Assembly: GCA_027039975.1 (NCBI GenBank)
Contig: JALWFE010000053.1
Location: 1 to 41,414, forward strand
Origin: Flavobacteriales bacterium
Lineage (GTDB): Bacteria; Bacteroidota; Bacteroidia; Flavobacteriales; Flavobacteriaceae
Length of the DNA: 41,414 nt
Reading direction: 5' to 3'
Within the stretch, counting starts at the first letter, position 1, and every line of letters begins with the position of its first letter. The translations under genes and the position numbers were made by a program. The notes beneath the pieces are model-generated. The model was not told where the DNA came from, searched no databases, and was given only the letters and a program-made list of their open reading frames with translations. Of the stretch, positions 24,102-33,907 are shown piece after piece.

Positions 24102-27100
24102 ATGGCATTTCGTTTATTCTTTCTATCGTTAATGATTTTATTGTCCTGTTCGAGTTCAAAACCCGGTAACACGACACAAAATTTATCACAAAAACAAATT
24201 GAAATGATGCAACAAAAAACTTTCCCTTCTTATCCTGATTTATGGGAAAAAGTCCGTCAAGCAGAGCAAAAAGGCTTGACCAAAACGGCTTATAAACTCG
24301 TAAAAGAAATATACAACAAAGCCAAAAAAGACCAAAACGGTCCTCAAATTGTCAAGTCGTTGCTTTACCAATCCAAATATATGATGCGATTGGAAGAAGA
24401 CAGTCAATTGCATATCATTCATAATTTTGAAAAGGAAATAGCGGAAAACGGGGCTCCGGTCAAACAGATTTTGGAAAGTTATCTGGCGCAACTTTATTGG
24501 CATTATTATGAAGCAAACCGTTGGAAATTTGACCAACGCACCGAAACGGCAACCGTTGTGGACCCTGAGGATTTCAGAACTTGGGATTTGAATACTTTGT
24601 ATAAAGCCGTTTACACCCATTTTAACCGGTCGTTACAAGACCCGGAACTTTTAAAAATTATCCCCGTAAAAACTTGGAAAGATATTTTGGAATTATCTGA
24701 TGACGCCACCAAATACCAACCCGTTTTGTACGATGTTTTGATACAAGAAGCACTTCGTTTTTACGAAAACAAAGAGAACGCACTGACAGCACCGGCGCAA
24801 AATTTTACAGTTGACAAACCGGAATATTTATCAGATGTAGAACAATTTATATCGTTGAAAATCAACACAAAAGATACATTATCAAAACAATATCAAGCTT
24901 TATTGTTACATCAAGATTATTTACGTTTCCGTTTGACGGACAAACAACATCCCGATGCCTTGGCTTTTGCCGATTTACAACGTTTACAGTTTGTTTATGA
25001 CAATGCCGTTTTCCCCGGTAAAGAGCAGATTTTTATCAAAAGCCTCCAAAATTTTGTCAAAAAATATGAAAATTCAGGTGTGTCTGCCATGGCATATTTC
25101 AAAATGGCTAATGTTTTTAACCGTTTAGGTGATAAGTATGTTCCCGGTCGAGACGACACCTATCGTTGGTATAAAAAAGAAGCTGTTGCCGTATGCGAGA
25201 CAGCCGTCAAAAAATATCCGGGGAGTCGGGGAGCGAAATCCTGTCAATATCTGATGTCACGGATAAAATTAAAAAGACTGGAAGCTAAGATTGAAAGATA
25301 TATTCCGGAAAACCGGCCGGCTTTGGTAAGAATGGATTTTCGCAACCTTTCCGGTGCGGTTTTGAAAATATATAAGTTGTCTCACGAACAAATGATACAA
25401 TTTAACCGAATCTACGATTCTCAAAAAAAACGTCTTTTTGTAGAAAAATTAACACCCGTCAAAACTTATAATTATGTTTTGCCTGATGAGAAAGATTATC
25501 AAAATCACAGCACCGAACGGATTATTGATGGGTTGCCTAACGGGGAGTATGTTTTGTTGTTGACGACAAACAATGATAAAACTTCCGGACTGGCTACTTT
25601 TCAAGTGACCGATGTTGCTTTACAAACCATAAGCAGACGAGGCAACAAAACGGAATTTACGGTTTTGAACCGTCTCAACGGTGCCCCGTTTGTCAATGCT
25701 ACCTTGATTATAAAAAAACAATTACGGTACAGCGGAAAGTGGCAAACCGAAAAAGTCGTAAAAACCGGTGACAGGGGAGAGGTCTCTTATTTGCGGTTAA
25801 ATCAATACAGGTACAAAATTATAGTAAAATATGACGGTAACAAAACGGCCTATTTCGATGAACATCTGTCAAATGTTTATATACCGAGACAGGACAGACC
25901 ACAAAATACCGCTTTTATTTTTACCGACCGGAGCATATACCGTCCCGGACAAACCGTCTATTTCAAAGCTATATGTTTGACCAAGCAATCAAATCGTTCC
26001 CGGGTATTAAAAAATATTTCCGTTGAGGTTACACTTTATGATGTAAACGATGAAATAATCGGTGAAAAAACCTTGATAACCAACGATTTCGGTTCTGTTC
26101 AAGGCAGTTTTGTCTTACCGGAACAAGTTTTAACCGGTGAATTTAGTTTGGAAATAGATGCCGATACACCGGATCTTTATAAAGAGCACTATTTTAGAGT
26201 AGAAGCCTATAAACGGCCAAAATTTGAAGTAAAGCTCGATAAACCGGATCAAACTTATAAAGTAAACGATACTATTCCGGTTAAAGGAGTTGCCGGAAGT
26301 TTTGCAGGAACCAAAATAACGAATGCCAAAGTAACTTACCGTGTCAAGCGTGAAGTGGTAATGCCGCGTTGGTGGTATTGGTATCGTCCGGATTTTAATT
26401 CAAAACCGCAGGAAATAACACATGGCACTACGGTTACCGATGATAAAGGCGAATTTGTTATCAAATTCAAAGCTTTGCCCGACCTCAATGTTAAGCCTGA
26501 AAACAATCCGGTTTTTCATTATAAAGTTTATGCCGAAGTCACCGACCTTAACGGCGAAACACACAGCCAAGAACTAACGGTTAAAGCCGGTTACAAACTT
26601 TTACAACTGCATTTGGAAATGCCGGAAAAATTTCAAAAAAACAAAACGGACAGTATCCGTGTCCAAAGCTTGAATCTCAACGATGTAAAAGTGCCGGCAA
26701 ACGTACAAGTGAAAATTTTCAAACTCCAAACCCCCGGCAGAGTTCTGAGAAGCAGGCCATGGCCTGAACCGGATATAAAAGACGTTGATAAACAAGAATT
26801 TATAAAAAAATTACCTCATATACCTTATGATAAAACAGAAGCCAATAAACTGTATTGGCCGGTTAAAAAATTGTATTGGGAACAAAGCGTTGAAACCGGT
26901 AAACAAGAAAAAATCGCTTTTACGCCCGATCAAAATTATCCCGTCGGACAATATCTTGCCGTTGCAACTACCAAAGATAAAGACGGCAATGAGGTAACCG
27001 AAAAACATTGGTTTGAAATATATGAAGCCAATCAAAAACAAGTTGCGGATAATAAATATTTTGACGTATTGACCGGTAAAGAGACTTATCAACCCGGTGA

Positions 27101-30100
27101 CAAAGTGGTCTTAAAAACCGGTTCGGCTTCAAACGGCAACAGAATACGGATTTGGGTGGAAAAGAACCGGGAAATCGTTGTCAATAAAACCTTTATCACC
27201 GACGGAACTTATAAAACGCTTAAAGTTCCCGTAACTGAAAAAGACAGAGGCGGCTTTGTGATTTATTATACTTTTAATGCCTTTAATGATTTTAAAACCG
27301 GTAAAATACATATTAAAGTACCTTATCCTCCGGATCAATTGCAAATAGAAACCGTCCGTTTTAGAGACAAACTTCAACCAGGAACGCAGGAAGAATGGCG
27401 TTTTAAAATCAAAGGACCGCAAAGCGGAAAAGTGCTTACCGAAGTATTGGCTTCCATGTATGACGCTTCATTGGACCAATTTATCAACCATACTTGGTCT
27501 TTCAATCCGGTAGATTACAAAATTTATTATCCCGCAACTATCATCCGGCAGGCGGCTTCTTTCGGAACGATTTCCGCCGGTGTGCCTTGGCGGATAGACT
27601 ATACGGATTACGGCACTATGTCCGGCATCCGGTATAACCGGTTAAAATGGTTCGGATTCAGATTTGGCAGTAGCCCGTATTATGCACGGGGAATATATGC
27701 TATGAAGAGGGTAAGATCCGGTAAAATAATGGCTGAAAATGATGTTATGGCTGTTGAAGCAAAAGCTCCTTCTCCTGCTGAGAATCTGGAAGCTGTTGTT
27801 GTGGCTACTGATGAAGACGCATCTCAAACAAGCGGAGAACAAAAAAAGGAAGCGGCAACGCCGGCAGTACGTAGTGATTTTAGAGAAACTGCTTTTTTCT
27901 ATCCCGAATTATACACGGACAAAGACGGTAACGTAGGCTTTAAATTTACCGTCCCCGAAAGTTTGACTAAATGGAAATTGCAAATTTTAGCTCATACCAA
28001 GGATTTGAAACACGGCTATAAAGAGTTTTTTGCCCAAACCCAAAAAGATTTAATGGTCTTTCCCAATGCCCCGCGTTTTGTACGGTATGGTGACACGTTG
28101 ATTTTCAGTACCAAAATCAGTAATTTGTCCGGAAAAACATTGTCCGGAACAGCTGAACTGACCTTGACTGATGCTATCAGCCAAAAAGAGGTTACCAAGC
28201 GTATTACAAAAAATGTCACTCAGAGTTTTATTGTGGAAGCGGGTGGGAATACCCGAGTGCAATGGCGGTTAATAATCCCGGATGATATCGATGCTTTGGT
28301 ATATGTGGTCAAAGCCAAAGCCGGTAATCAAACCGATGCGGAGCAAAATTTTATCCCTGTTTTGTCTAACCGTATGTTGGTAACCGAAACCATGCCAATG
28401 TGGGTGCGTAGCGGTCAAAGTAAAACTTTTGTGATGGACAAACTTTTGCATTCGCAAAGCAAAACTTTGAAAAATCATAAAGTAACATTGGAAATCACAA
28501 GCAATCCCGCTTGGTATGCCGTGCAAGCCTTGCCTTATTTAATGGAATATCCTTACGAATGCAGTGAACAGACATTTAGCCGGTATTATGCCAATACACT
28601 GGCCGCTCATATCGTCAAACAAAATCTGAAAATCAAGCAAGTGTTTGACGTGTGGAAAAACTATCAAAGCGATGCGTTACTGTCTAATTTGGAAAAAAAT
28701 CAAGAACTCAAGAATATTTTGATTGAAGAAACGCCTTGGTTGCGGGATGCTAAAAGCGAATCGGAACAAAAAAAACGTATCGCTTTATTGTTTGATTTGA
28801 ACAAAATGGCTTATATGCAACAAAAAGCTCTTGTAAAATTGCAAACTTTACAATTGCCCGGCGGCGGCTTTACGTGGTTTAAAGGCGGAAATTACCCCAA
28901 CCGGTATATTACCCAACATATCGTTGCCGGTTTCGGCCATTTAAAACAATTAAGAATCGTTGATAATCAATACCTTGCTAAAAATATGGTGCAAAAAGCC
29001 GTTAGATATTTGGATAGCGAAATCCTTAAAGATTACCAAAATTTATTGAAAACGGCTAACCGCCAAAAAGATAAGAAAGCTTATCTGGATAATTATCATC
29101 CCGGTGCTTTTCAAATCCATTATCTATATGCCCGTAGTTTTTATCCGGAACAAAAGATGTCAAAAGAAGTTCAAACGGCTGTCGATTATTACCGGCGTCA
29201 AGCTCAAAAATATTGGCTTTCTTACGGCTTGTACGAACAAGGACTTTTGGCACTGGTATCACAGCGTCATAAGGATACGGATATAGCCAAAAAGATTATT
29301 CGTTCGTTGGACGAAAACAGTATTCAAAGTGAAGAATTGGGAATGTATTGGAAAAACAATACCGGTGGTTGGTATTGGTATCAAGCACCTATCGAAACAC
29401 AAGCTCTTTTGATAGAAGCTTTTGATGCCATTGACGGTGATGTCAAAAAAATTGATGAAATGCGCATCTGGTTGCTCAAACACAAACAAACCAATGCGTG
29501 GAAGACGACCAAACAAACGACCGAAGCGGTTTATGCTTTGCTGCTGCGTGGCACCGACTTTTTAGCATTCGACAATAGTGTGAATGTTAAAGTAGGTAAA
29601 ACGGTTATTAACCCCGCAAAAATGCCGGAAATAAAAACCGAATCCGGAACGGGATATTTTAAAAAATCTTGGCCGGCTGACCAAATCACGCCGGAAATGG
29701 GTAAAGTAAGCATTACCAAAAAAGGTAAAGGTATCGCTTGGGGAGCCTTGTATTGGCAGTATTTTGAAGATTTGGATAAAATTACCGGCGCCAAAACGCC
29801 GGTGGCCATTACCAAAGAATTATTCGTCAGAAAATTTACGGATACCGGTGAAATTTTGAAAAAAATAGATACCGGAACCAAAGTCAAAACCGGCGATTTG
29901 ATACGGGTACGTATTGAGATAAAAGTGGACAGACCTATGGAATTTGTACATCTGAAAGATATGCGTGCCGCAGGTTTTGAACCGCTCAATGTATTATCGA
30001 CTTACAAGTGGCAAGACGGTTTGGGTTACTATGAAGCTACCGGCGATACCGCTACCAATTTCTTTATAGATTACTTGCCCAAAGGTGTTTATGTTTTTGA

Positions 30101-30218
30101 ATACGATTTACGTGCCAACAATGCAGGCAATTATTCCAACGGTATCACGCAATTACAATGTATGTATGCACCGGAATTCAGTAGTCATAGTAAAGGCGTG
30201 CGGGTTAAGATTAATTGA
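24102..30218 (+). CDS. Bacterial alpha-2-macroglobulin-like lipoprotein
   Basis: The 2038-residue protein starts with a lipoprotein signal (MILLSC then SSSKP, Cys at about 16-18). A helical N-terminal region of about 400 residues precedes the macroglobulin domains. The MG2 hallmark FTDRSIYRPGQTVYFKA begins near residue 607. A Pro/Ala/Glu-rich segment near 1205-1255 sits where the bait region would be, followed by the RETAFFYPELYTDKDG stretch. The thioester motif is CSEQ with C1487 and Q1490, inside YPYECSEQTFSRYYAN, and an alpha-helical TED domain follows. Such proteins trap proteases in the periplasm or at the surface. In many Proteobacteria the gene is paired with pbpC, which is missing here. 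Confidence 0.93.
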   Translation: MAFRLFFLSLMILLSCSSSKPGNTTQNLSQKQIEMMQQKTFPSYPDLWEKVRQAEQKGLTKTAYKLVKEIYNKAKKDQNGPQIVKSLLYQSKYMMRLEEDSQLHIIHNFEKEIAENGAPVKQILESYLAQLYWHYYEANRWKFDQRTETATVVDPEDFRTWDLNTLYKAVYTHFNRSLQDPELLKIIPVKTWKDILELSDDATKYQPVLYDVLIQEALRFYENKENALTAPAQNFTVDKPEYLSDVEQFISLKINTKDTLSKQYQALLLHQDYLRFRLTDKQHPDALAFADLQRLQFVYDNAVFPGKEQIFIKSLQNFVKKYENSGVSAMAYFKMANVFNRLGDKYVPGRDDTYRWYKKEAVAVCETAVKKYPGSRGAKSCQYLMSRIKLKRLEAKIERYIPENRPALVRMDFRNLSGAVLKIYKLSHEQMIQFNRIYDSQKKRLFVEKLTPVKTYNYVLPDEKDYQNHSTERIIDGLPNGEYVLLLTTNNDKTSGLATFQVTDVALQTISRRGNKTEFTVLNRLNGAPFVNATLIIKKQLRYSGKWQTEKVVKTGDRGEVSYLRLNQYRYKIIVKYDGNKTAYFDEHLSNVYIPRQDRPQNTAFIFTDRSIYRPGQTVYFKAICLTKQSNRSRVLKNISVEVTLYDVNDEIIGEKTLITNDFGSVQGSFVLPEQVLTGEFSLEIDADTPDLYKEHYFRVEAYKRPKFEVKLDKPDQTYKVNDTIPVKGVAGSFAGTKITNAKVTYRVKREVVMPRWWYWYRPDFNSKPQEITHGTTVTDDKGEFVIKFKALPDLNVKPENNPVFHYKVYAEVTDLNGETHSQELTVKAGYKLLQLHLEMPEKFQKNKTDSIRVQSLNLNDVKVPANVQVKIFKLQTPGRVLRSRPWPEPDIKDVDKQEFIKKLPHIPYDKTEANKLYWPVKKLYWEQSVETGKQEKIAFTPDQNYPVGQYLAVATTKDKDGNEVTEKHWFEIYEANQKQVADNKYFDVLTGKETYQPGDKVVLKTGSASNGNRIRIWVEKNREIVVNKTFITDGTYKTLKVPVTEKDRGGFVIYYTFNAFNDFKTGKIHIKVPYPPDQLQIETVRFRDKLQPGTQEEWRFKIKGPQSGKVLTEVLASMYDASLDQFINHTWSFNPVDYKIYYPATIIRQAASFGTISAGVPWRIDYTDYGTMSGIRYNRLKWFGFRFGSSPYYARGIYAMKRVRSGKIMAENDVMAVEAKAPSPAENLEAVVVATDEDASQTSGEQKKEAATPAVRSDFRETAFFYPELYTDKDGNVGFKFTVPESLTKWKLQILAHTKDLKHGYKEFFAQTQKDLMVFPNAPRFVRYGDTLIFSTKISNLSGKTLSGTAELTLTDAISQKEVTKRITKNVTQSFIVEAGGNTRVQWRLIIPDDIDALVYVVKAKAGNQTDAEQNFIPVLSNRMLVTETMPMWVRSGQSKTFVMDKLLHSQSKTLKNHKVTLEITSNPAWYAVQALPYLMEYPYECSEQTFSRYYANTLAAHIVKQNLKIKQVFDVWKNYQSDALLSNLEKNQELKNILIEETPWLRDAKSESEQKKRIALLFDLNKMAYMQQKALVKLQTLQLPGGGFTWFKGGNYPNRYITQHIVAGFGHLKQLRIVDNQYLAKNMVQKAVRYLDSEILKDYQNLLKTANRQKDKKAYLDNYHPGAFQIHYLYARSFYPEQKMSKEVQTAVDYYRRQAQKYWLSYGLYEQGLLALVSQRHKDTDIAKKIIRSLDENSIQSEELGMYWKNNTGGWYWYQAPIETQALLIEAFDAIDGDVKKIDEMRIWLLKHKQTNAWKTTKQTTEAVYALLLRGTDFLAFDNSVNVKVGKTVINPAKMPEIKTESGTGYFKKSWPADQITPEMGKVSITKKGKGIAWGALYWQYFEDLDKITGAKTPVAITKELFVRKFTDTGEILKKIDTGTKVKTGDLIRVRIEIKVDRPMEFVHLKDMRAAGFEPLNVLSTYKWQDGLGYYEATGDTATNFFIDYLPKGVYVFEYDLRANNAGNYSNGITQLQCMYAPEFSSHSKGVRVKIN

Positions 30219-30257
30219 TAATTGAAAATGGAGAATGGAATGTAGTGACATTCAGCT

Positions 30258-30295
30258 AAAACCTGTTAGGTTTTCTGAACCTGATAGGTTTTTTT
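30258..30295 (+). terminator. Twin AACCTG-AGGTT hairpins after the A2M gene
   Basis: AAAACCT/AGGTTTT (30258-30264 and 30268-30274) and AACCT/AGGTT (30278-30282 and 30286-30290) form two small palindromes in tandem, the second followed by five more T. The double unit is a familiar dispersed repeat in Bacteroidota and here serves as a likely terminator. Confidence 0.6.
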
Positions 30296-30321
30296 GTAGA
30301 AAATTTATGTTTATTCACAAG

Positions 30322-30356
30322 TTATACGTAAAAAAATATTATATTTGTCCGTATAA
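30322..30356 (+). promoter_or_regulatory. Toxin-antitoxin promoter bracketed by an inverted repeat
   Basis: The -7 box TATATTTG (30340-30347) lies 19 bases before ATG 30367. TTATACG (30322-30328) and CGTATAA (30350-30356) are exact inverted repeats on either side of it, 28 bp centre to centre. This is the layout expected of an operator bound by the antitoxin or toxin-antitoxin complex for autorepression. Confidence 0.55.
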
Positions 30357-30366
30357 ATTTGTTATT

Positions 30367-30609
30367 ATGGATTCAAAGTTAACTTTAAAACTCAATAAAA
30401 ACGTTATTGAAAAAGCAAAACAATTTGCCAAGCAAAATAACATTAGTCTGTCTCGTTTGATAGAAAATTATTTAATGGCTATAACCAAAAACAAAGATGA
30501 TGATCAAAATATAAGCCCGTTGGTTAAAAGTTTAACGGGTGTTATTAAGCTTGAAGAAGAAGATTATAAAAAAGATTACACAGATTTTTTAAATAAAAAA
30601 TATTCGTAG
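30367..30609 (+). CDS. DUF6364-family antitoxin
   Basis: From ATG 30367 the protein has 80 residues. A ribbon-helix-helix-like part (SKLTLKLNKNVIEKAKQFAKQ, then NISLSRLIENYLMAI) forms the DNA-binding half. An acidic C-terminal tail (LEEEDYKKDYTDFLNKKYS) would wrap the toxin. Bacteroidota proteins of this form are assigned to DUF6364 and usually pair with PIN toxins. The 44-residue extension upstream in frame crosses the promoter and is rejected. Its stop TAG overlaps the GTG start of the toxin gene by one base, so the two are translationally coupled. Confidence 0.85.
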   Translation: MDSKLTLKLNKNVIEKAKQFAKQNNISLSRLIENYLMAITKNKDDDQNISPLVKSLTGVIKLEEEDYKKDYTDFLNKKYS

Positions 30610-31022
30610 TGGATAGGGTTTTAGTTGATACAAATATTGTTTTGGATTTGCTCGGTAAACGTGAAAAATTTCTACCGGAAGCACAGAGACTTTTTACAAT
30701 GTCTGACAAGAATAAAATAAATCTTTATGTATCGTCATTGACATTTGCCAATACTCATTATATATTATCGCAAAAATTGAAAATAAATAATGTCAGAAAA
30801 GTTTTGCGGCAATTAAAGGTTTTAGTTACCGTTTTACCAATGGACGATAAAATTATCGAGTTATCACTTGATTCGGATTTTAAAGACTTTGAAGACGCTA
30901 TTCAATATCACACTGCCATAGAAAATGACATAAATATTATTGTTACCCGTAATCTTAAAGATTTTAAAAATGCCAAAATTCCGGTAATGACGGCAAAAGA
31001 ATATACAAAACTGCATGAATAA
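30609..31022 (+). CDS. PIN-domain (VapC-like) ribonuclease toxin
   Basis: The 137-residue protein starts at GTG 30609 in the sequence TAGTG shared with the antitoxin stop. The PIN active site is visible: D7 in VLVDTNIVLDLL, a mid-chain acidic residue near E24, D96 in FEDAIQYHTA and the closing IIVTRNLKDFK with D118. Such toxins cut tRNA or rRNA when free of antitoxin. The GT2 gene starts only 12 bases after the stop, which suggests cotranscription, although the link is probably accidental. Confidence 0.87.
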   Translation: MDRVLVDTNIVLDLLGKREKFLPEAQRLFTMSDKNKINLYVSSLTFANTHYILSQKLKINNVRKVLRQLKVLVTVLPMDDKIIELSLDSDFKDFEDAIQYHTAIENDINIIVTRNLKDFKNAKIPVMTAKEYTKLHE

Positions 31023-31033
31023 AAACACAAATT

Positions 31034-32269
31034 ATGCTCAATAAACTGTTAAAATCAACAATTAAAGAAATCGACCTGACTAATGACCAACAAGCGGAAA
31101 TGATTACGGAGACGGTTAAATCAATATTGGAGGCAGGATATACGCTCGATGATATTAAACAAGCGGAGCAAGAATTATTGGCAAAAAACGACAATTCGTT
31201 GATTTTACCTTTGTTGAGCTTAAAAATTGCCAAATCCAAAATATTGGCAAGTCAAATCAAAAGCCCTTTGCGGATTTCCGTTGTTTTTGCCGTTTACAAA
31301 GAGCATAACCGTATCAAAACGGCCGGAGAACATCCGCACGGGGAGGATTTTTTACGAAAAAAAGTCAAACAATTGGAATTTTTGTTTGAAAATTCGCCCG
31401 GTGTTACTTGGGAATTGGTGGTTGTTGACGACGGTTGTCCCGAAAACAGTGGGGCTATTGCTTTGGATATTGTCAAAAGTGAGCATTTACAAGATAAAGT
31501 CCGGGTTTTGTTTCTCGCCGAGGCCATTAAACAAAAATTGCCACCTGTAAGAGACTTAAAATCAACGGCTGACAGTCAAAAAGGCGGGTCAATTGTTTAC
31601 GGAATGTGGGATGCCGTTCAAAAACACGGCACGAATCATCATATCGTTATCTATACTGATGCCGATTTGTCCACACATCTGGGGCAGACTATGTTGCTAG
31701 TTGACCCTGTTTTACATCAAAACAAATTGGCAGCGATTGGCTCGCGCCGCGAACCTGAGTCTGTTGTTATTAAAAAAGGTAGTCGTAACAGCCGGGGTAA
31801 ACTCTTTATTTATCTTTGGAAACGTTTGATTCATAATCTCAACTATATTGTTGATACCCAATGCGGTTTTAAAGCCTTTAAAGCGGATATCATTCCGGAT
31901 ATTACCAAGGATATGATTGAGAAAAAATTTGCTTTTGATATAGAATTGTTACTGCGCACCGAATTGATACAAACAAACAGCATTGCCAAAGTCCCTATTG
32001 CTTGGATAGACAGCGAAGCTGCCTCAACCACCACCGATTTGCAACCCTATTTACCTATGTTGCAATCCATTGTGAAAATGTATCGAAAATATTTACCGCC
32101 AATGCCGGATGCAGATGAATTTGCGGATTTTATAGAATCTTTAACACCGGAAACTTTTAACAGACTTTTGGACAATATTCCGGAATCAATCACCAATCGG
32201 GAACCTTACGAGTTTTCGGAATTTGATAGTGTAAAACCGGGGGATTTGAGACAGTATCTGCAAAAATAA
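31034..32269 (+). CDS. GT2-family glycosyltransferase, soluble
   Basis: The 411-residue protein has a helical N-terminal part (1-75) and a GT-A core with LVVVDDGCPENSG (DDG 132-134), the metal motif YTDADLSTH (DAD 209-211) and DTQCGFKAFK (274-283), as in dolichyl-phosphate-sugar synthases. It lacks the C-terminal membrane helices found in many of them, so it may act on a soluble or peripheral acceptor. The C-terminal 80 residues are acidic and not recognised. No sugar-biosynthesis genes surround it. It follows the toxin gene by 12 bases. Confidence 0.82.
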   Translation: MLNKLLKSTIKEIDLTNDQQAEMITETVKSILEAGYTLDDIKQAEQELLAKNDNSLILPLLSLKIAKSKILASQIKSPLRISVVFAVYKEHNRIKTAGEHPHGEDFLRKKVKQLEFLFENSPGVTWELVVVDDGCPENSGAIALDIVKSEHLQDKVRVLFLAEAIKQKLPPVRDLKSTADSQKGGSIVYGMWDAVQKHGTNHHIVIYTDADLSTHLGQTMLLVDPVLHQNKLAAIGSRREPESVVIKKGSRNSRGKLFIYLWKRLIHNLNYIVDTQCGFKAFKADIIPDITKDMIEKKFAFDIELLLRTELIQTNSIAKVPIAWIDSEAASTTTDLQPYLPMLQSIVKMYRKYLPPMPDADEFADFIESLTPETFNRLLDNIPESITNREPYEFSEFDSVKPGDLRQYLQK

Positions 32270-32637
32270 GGTGAATACGGTTTTTTATTTCCTCAATTTT
32301 TTTTATATATTGGCTCTAACGGTAACGTATATACGCAGTGGCGGTCTTTATTGCACAAAGTTAATAAAAATTCTCTTTCTTACATTTTAGCTAACAACTT
32401 TGTATAGAAGCATTTAACCTTCATTGCGTATATACAATGTTGAACAAAATCCGTCGCAGGCGGATAGTTTTATCAGTAACAAATATAGCATTTTAAAATA
32501 GAAAAATCGATTACAATTATTAACTTTAAAAATTGTAAAAATATGAGAAAAAAACCGGTTTAACCATTGTGGAATGCGCTATTATATCTGTTCCCGGATT
32601 TGAAGAAGTTAAAAAATCGGCGTGCACTTCGACATAT
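32270..32637. other. 368-base spacer: attC-like site A, then a small frameshifted ORF
   Basis: Site A takes 32314-32445. After it, TTACAATT (32511-32518) and AATTGTAA (32531-32538) form an inverted repeat before an ATG at 32543. That frame stops after six codons, but an A7 run (32548-32554) would allow a -1 shift into an open frame. The shifted frame runs to 37 codons and overlaps the 3' end of the methyltransferase gene on the other strand. No promoter consensus is seen. Confidence 0.4.
32314..32445. repeat. attC-like inverted-repeat site A
   Basis: The left end reads CTCTAAC-GGTAAC-GTATATACGCAGTG, the right end CATTGCGTATATAC-AAT-GTTGAAC. The inner 14-bp arms (32327-32340 and 32422-32435) pair with one mismatch. 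The outer right box GTTGAAC fits the attC R-box GTTRRRY, while the left box fits RYYYAAC in six of seven positions. ACAAAGTT (32355-32362) and AACTTTGT (32396-32403) form an inner stem. The total of 132 bp is within the attC range. It lies past the 3' end of the minus-strand methyltransferase gene. Confidence 0.55.
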
Positions 32638-33894
32638 TTATTCTTTTTTAAATAAAACAATCCTATTTGAATTAGTACCTTTATCATTATTTTTTACGCC
32701 CCAAATATTAGATGTTTTCGTAAATTCTTGCTCATTAATTATTACACATAGTGAACTAAATCCTGAATTTAGACCTAATTGAACAACATATTCTTCTAAT
32801 TTTATTTTTCCATTTCTAACTTCACCTACTTCAAATGCCACAAAACCGCCTTTTTTTGTTATACGGTATAATTCATCAAAAACTTTTTGCATAACTTTTG
32901 TCCAATCTTCTATTGTTTTGGACATAGTAATTTTTTTTTCTACTTCGTCAATGTCAATACCATTGAACCAACCACGCAACCAATTGTCTTTTGCATATTG
33001 AACAATATCTAAAAATGGTGGTGATGTAACGGTTAATTGCACATAATTATCAGGTATTTCATTTGTTTCTCTTGTATCTTTATTTAAAAATATTGCTGTT
33101 TGGTGTATTTCTTTAAGCCTTTTTTGTTGTTCAAATGTGACATTTCTAACGAGTGACTTAGTTTTTCGTAATATCAATTCTTTTACATTTCTATATTCCG
33201 GTTTCTGATTTCGTTTTTCATTAATTTTTATTTGTCTTTCAGGTGAAACAGCTTGATTTGGTGGCATAGTATAAACAGAGAAAAATCCTTTTGAATGTCC
33301 TGTTAATCTGTTTGTTGCCACCATACGTATCCATTTGTCAAAATTATTTAATTCATTATTTTTTTCTCTTTCTAAAATAAAATTTCTTAATGAGACAATT
33401 TCACTTTCAGTATCAGGGTGGTAAAACATAGATAAATCAATATCAGCTATTAATTTTTGCTTGAAAGGTATTTTATATAAATAATCTGCAAGTTCATTGT
33501 AATTAGAAATAAGTAATCTTGGTTCGGCTAATATAATACTTAATGGGTTTATGTCGTTTCCTATTACTTGGCGATTCATTAAAGCCGCTTCAATAATAGT
33601 TGTTCCTCTCCCGAGAAATGGGTCATAAACAACATCTTCCTCATTTGTTAATTTTTCAATAAAAAAATGTGGTAATTGTGGTTTAAAACAAGCTCTATAT
33701 GATATTTCGTGTAATGAATTTGCTTGTCTTTGTTTTGAGGTCCAAAATTCATTGATGTAGTAAAGAACATTTATGCCATTTATGTTTTTTCTCTTAATTA
33801 TAGTTTTAGTTTTATCATTATCATCAAAAGAAAAAATAGTCTTTGATATACTTTTCAATTCAAAACTTTCTAAATAGTCTAAAAACAGTTCCAT
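32638..33894 (-). CDS. Orphan DNA methyltransferase (N4-cytosine/N6-adenine type)
   Basis: The 418-residue protein has the SAM-binding motif VYDPFLGRGTTIIEA (DPF at 91-93) followed by IGNDINPL, and the catalytic motif TSPPF at 290-294. About 190 residues lie between them, including VATNRLTGHSKGFFSVYTMPPNQ. SPPF/Y-type catalytic loops are typical of N4-cytosine enzymes, and the order SAM motif, target domain, catalytic motif is that of the alpha arrangement. No restriction gene is adjacent, so it is an orphan enzyme, possibly regulatory or protective. It has its own promoter and sits alone between sites A and B, like a cassette. Confidence 0.87.
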   Translation of the reverse strand: MELFLDYLESFELKSISKTIFSFDDNDKTKTIIKRKNINGINVLYYINEFWTSKQRQANSLHEISYRACFKPQLPHFFIEKLTNEEDVVYDPFLGRGTTIIEAALMNRQVIGNDINPLSIILAEPRLLISNYNELADYLYKIPFKQKLIADIDLSMFYHPDTESEIVSLRNFILEREKNNELNNFDKWIRMVATNRLTGHSKGFFSVYTMPPNQAVSPERQIKINEKRNQKPEYRNVKELILRKTKSLVRNVTFEQQKRLKEIHQTAIFLNKDTRETNEIPDNYVQLTVTSPPFLDIVQYAKDNWLRGWFNGIDIDEVEKKITMSKTIEDWTKVMQKVFDELYRITKKGGFVAFEVGEVRNGKIKLEEYVVQLGLNSGFSSLCVIINEQEFTKTSNIWGVKNNDKGTNSNRIVLFKKE

Positions 33895-33907
33895 AAGAAT
33901 TTTATAC

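Noticed and set aside
32567-32782. Plus-strand frame of 71 codons after site A
   Set aside because: Most of it is antisense to the 3' end of the methyltransferase gene, whose motifs are clear.
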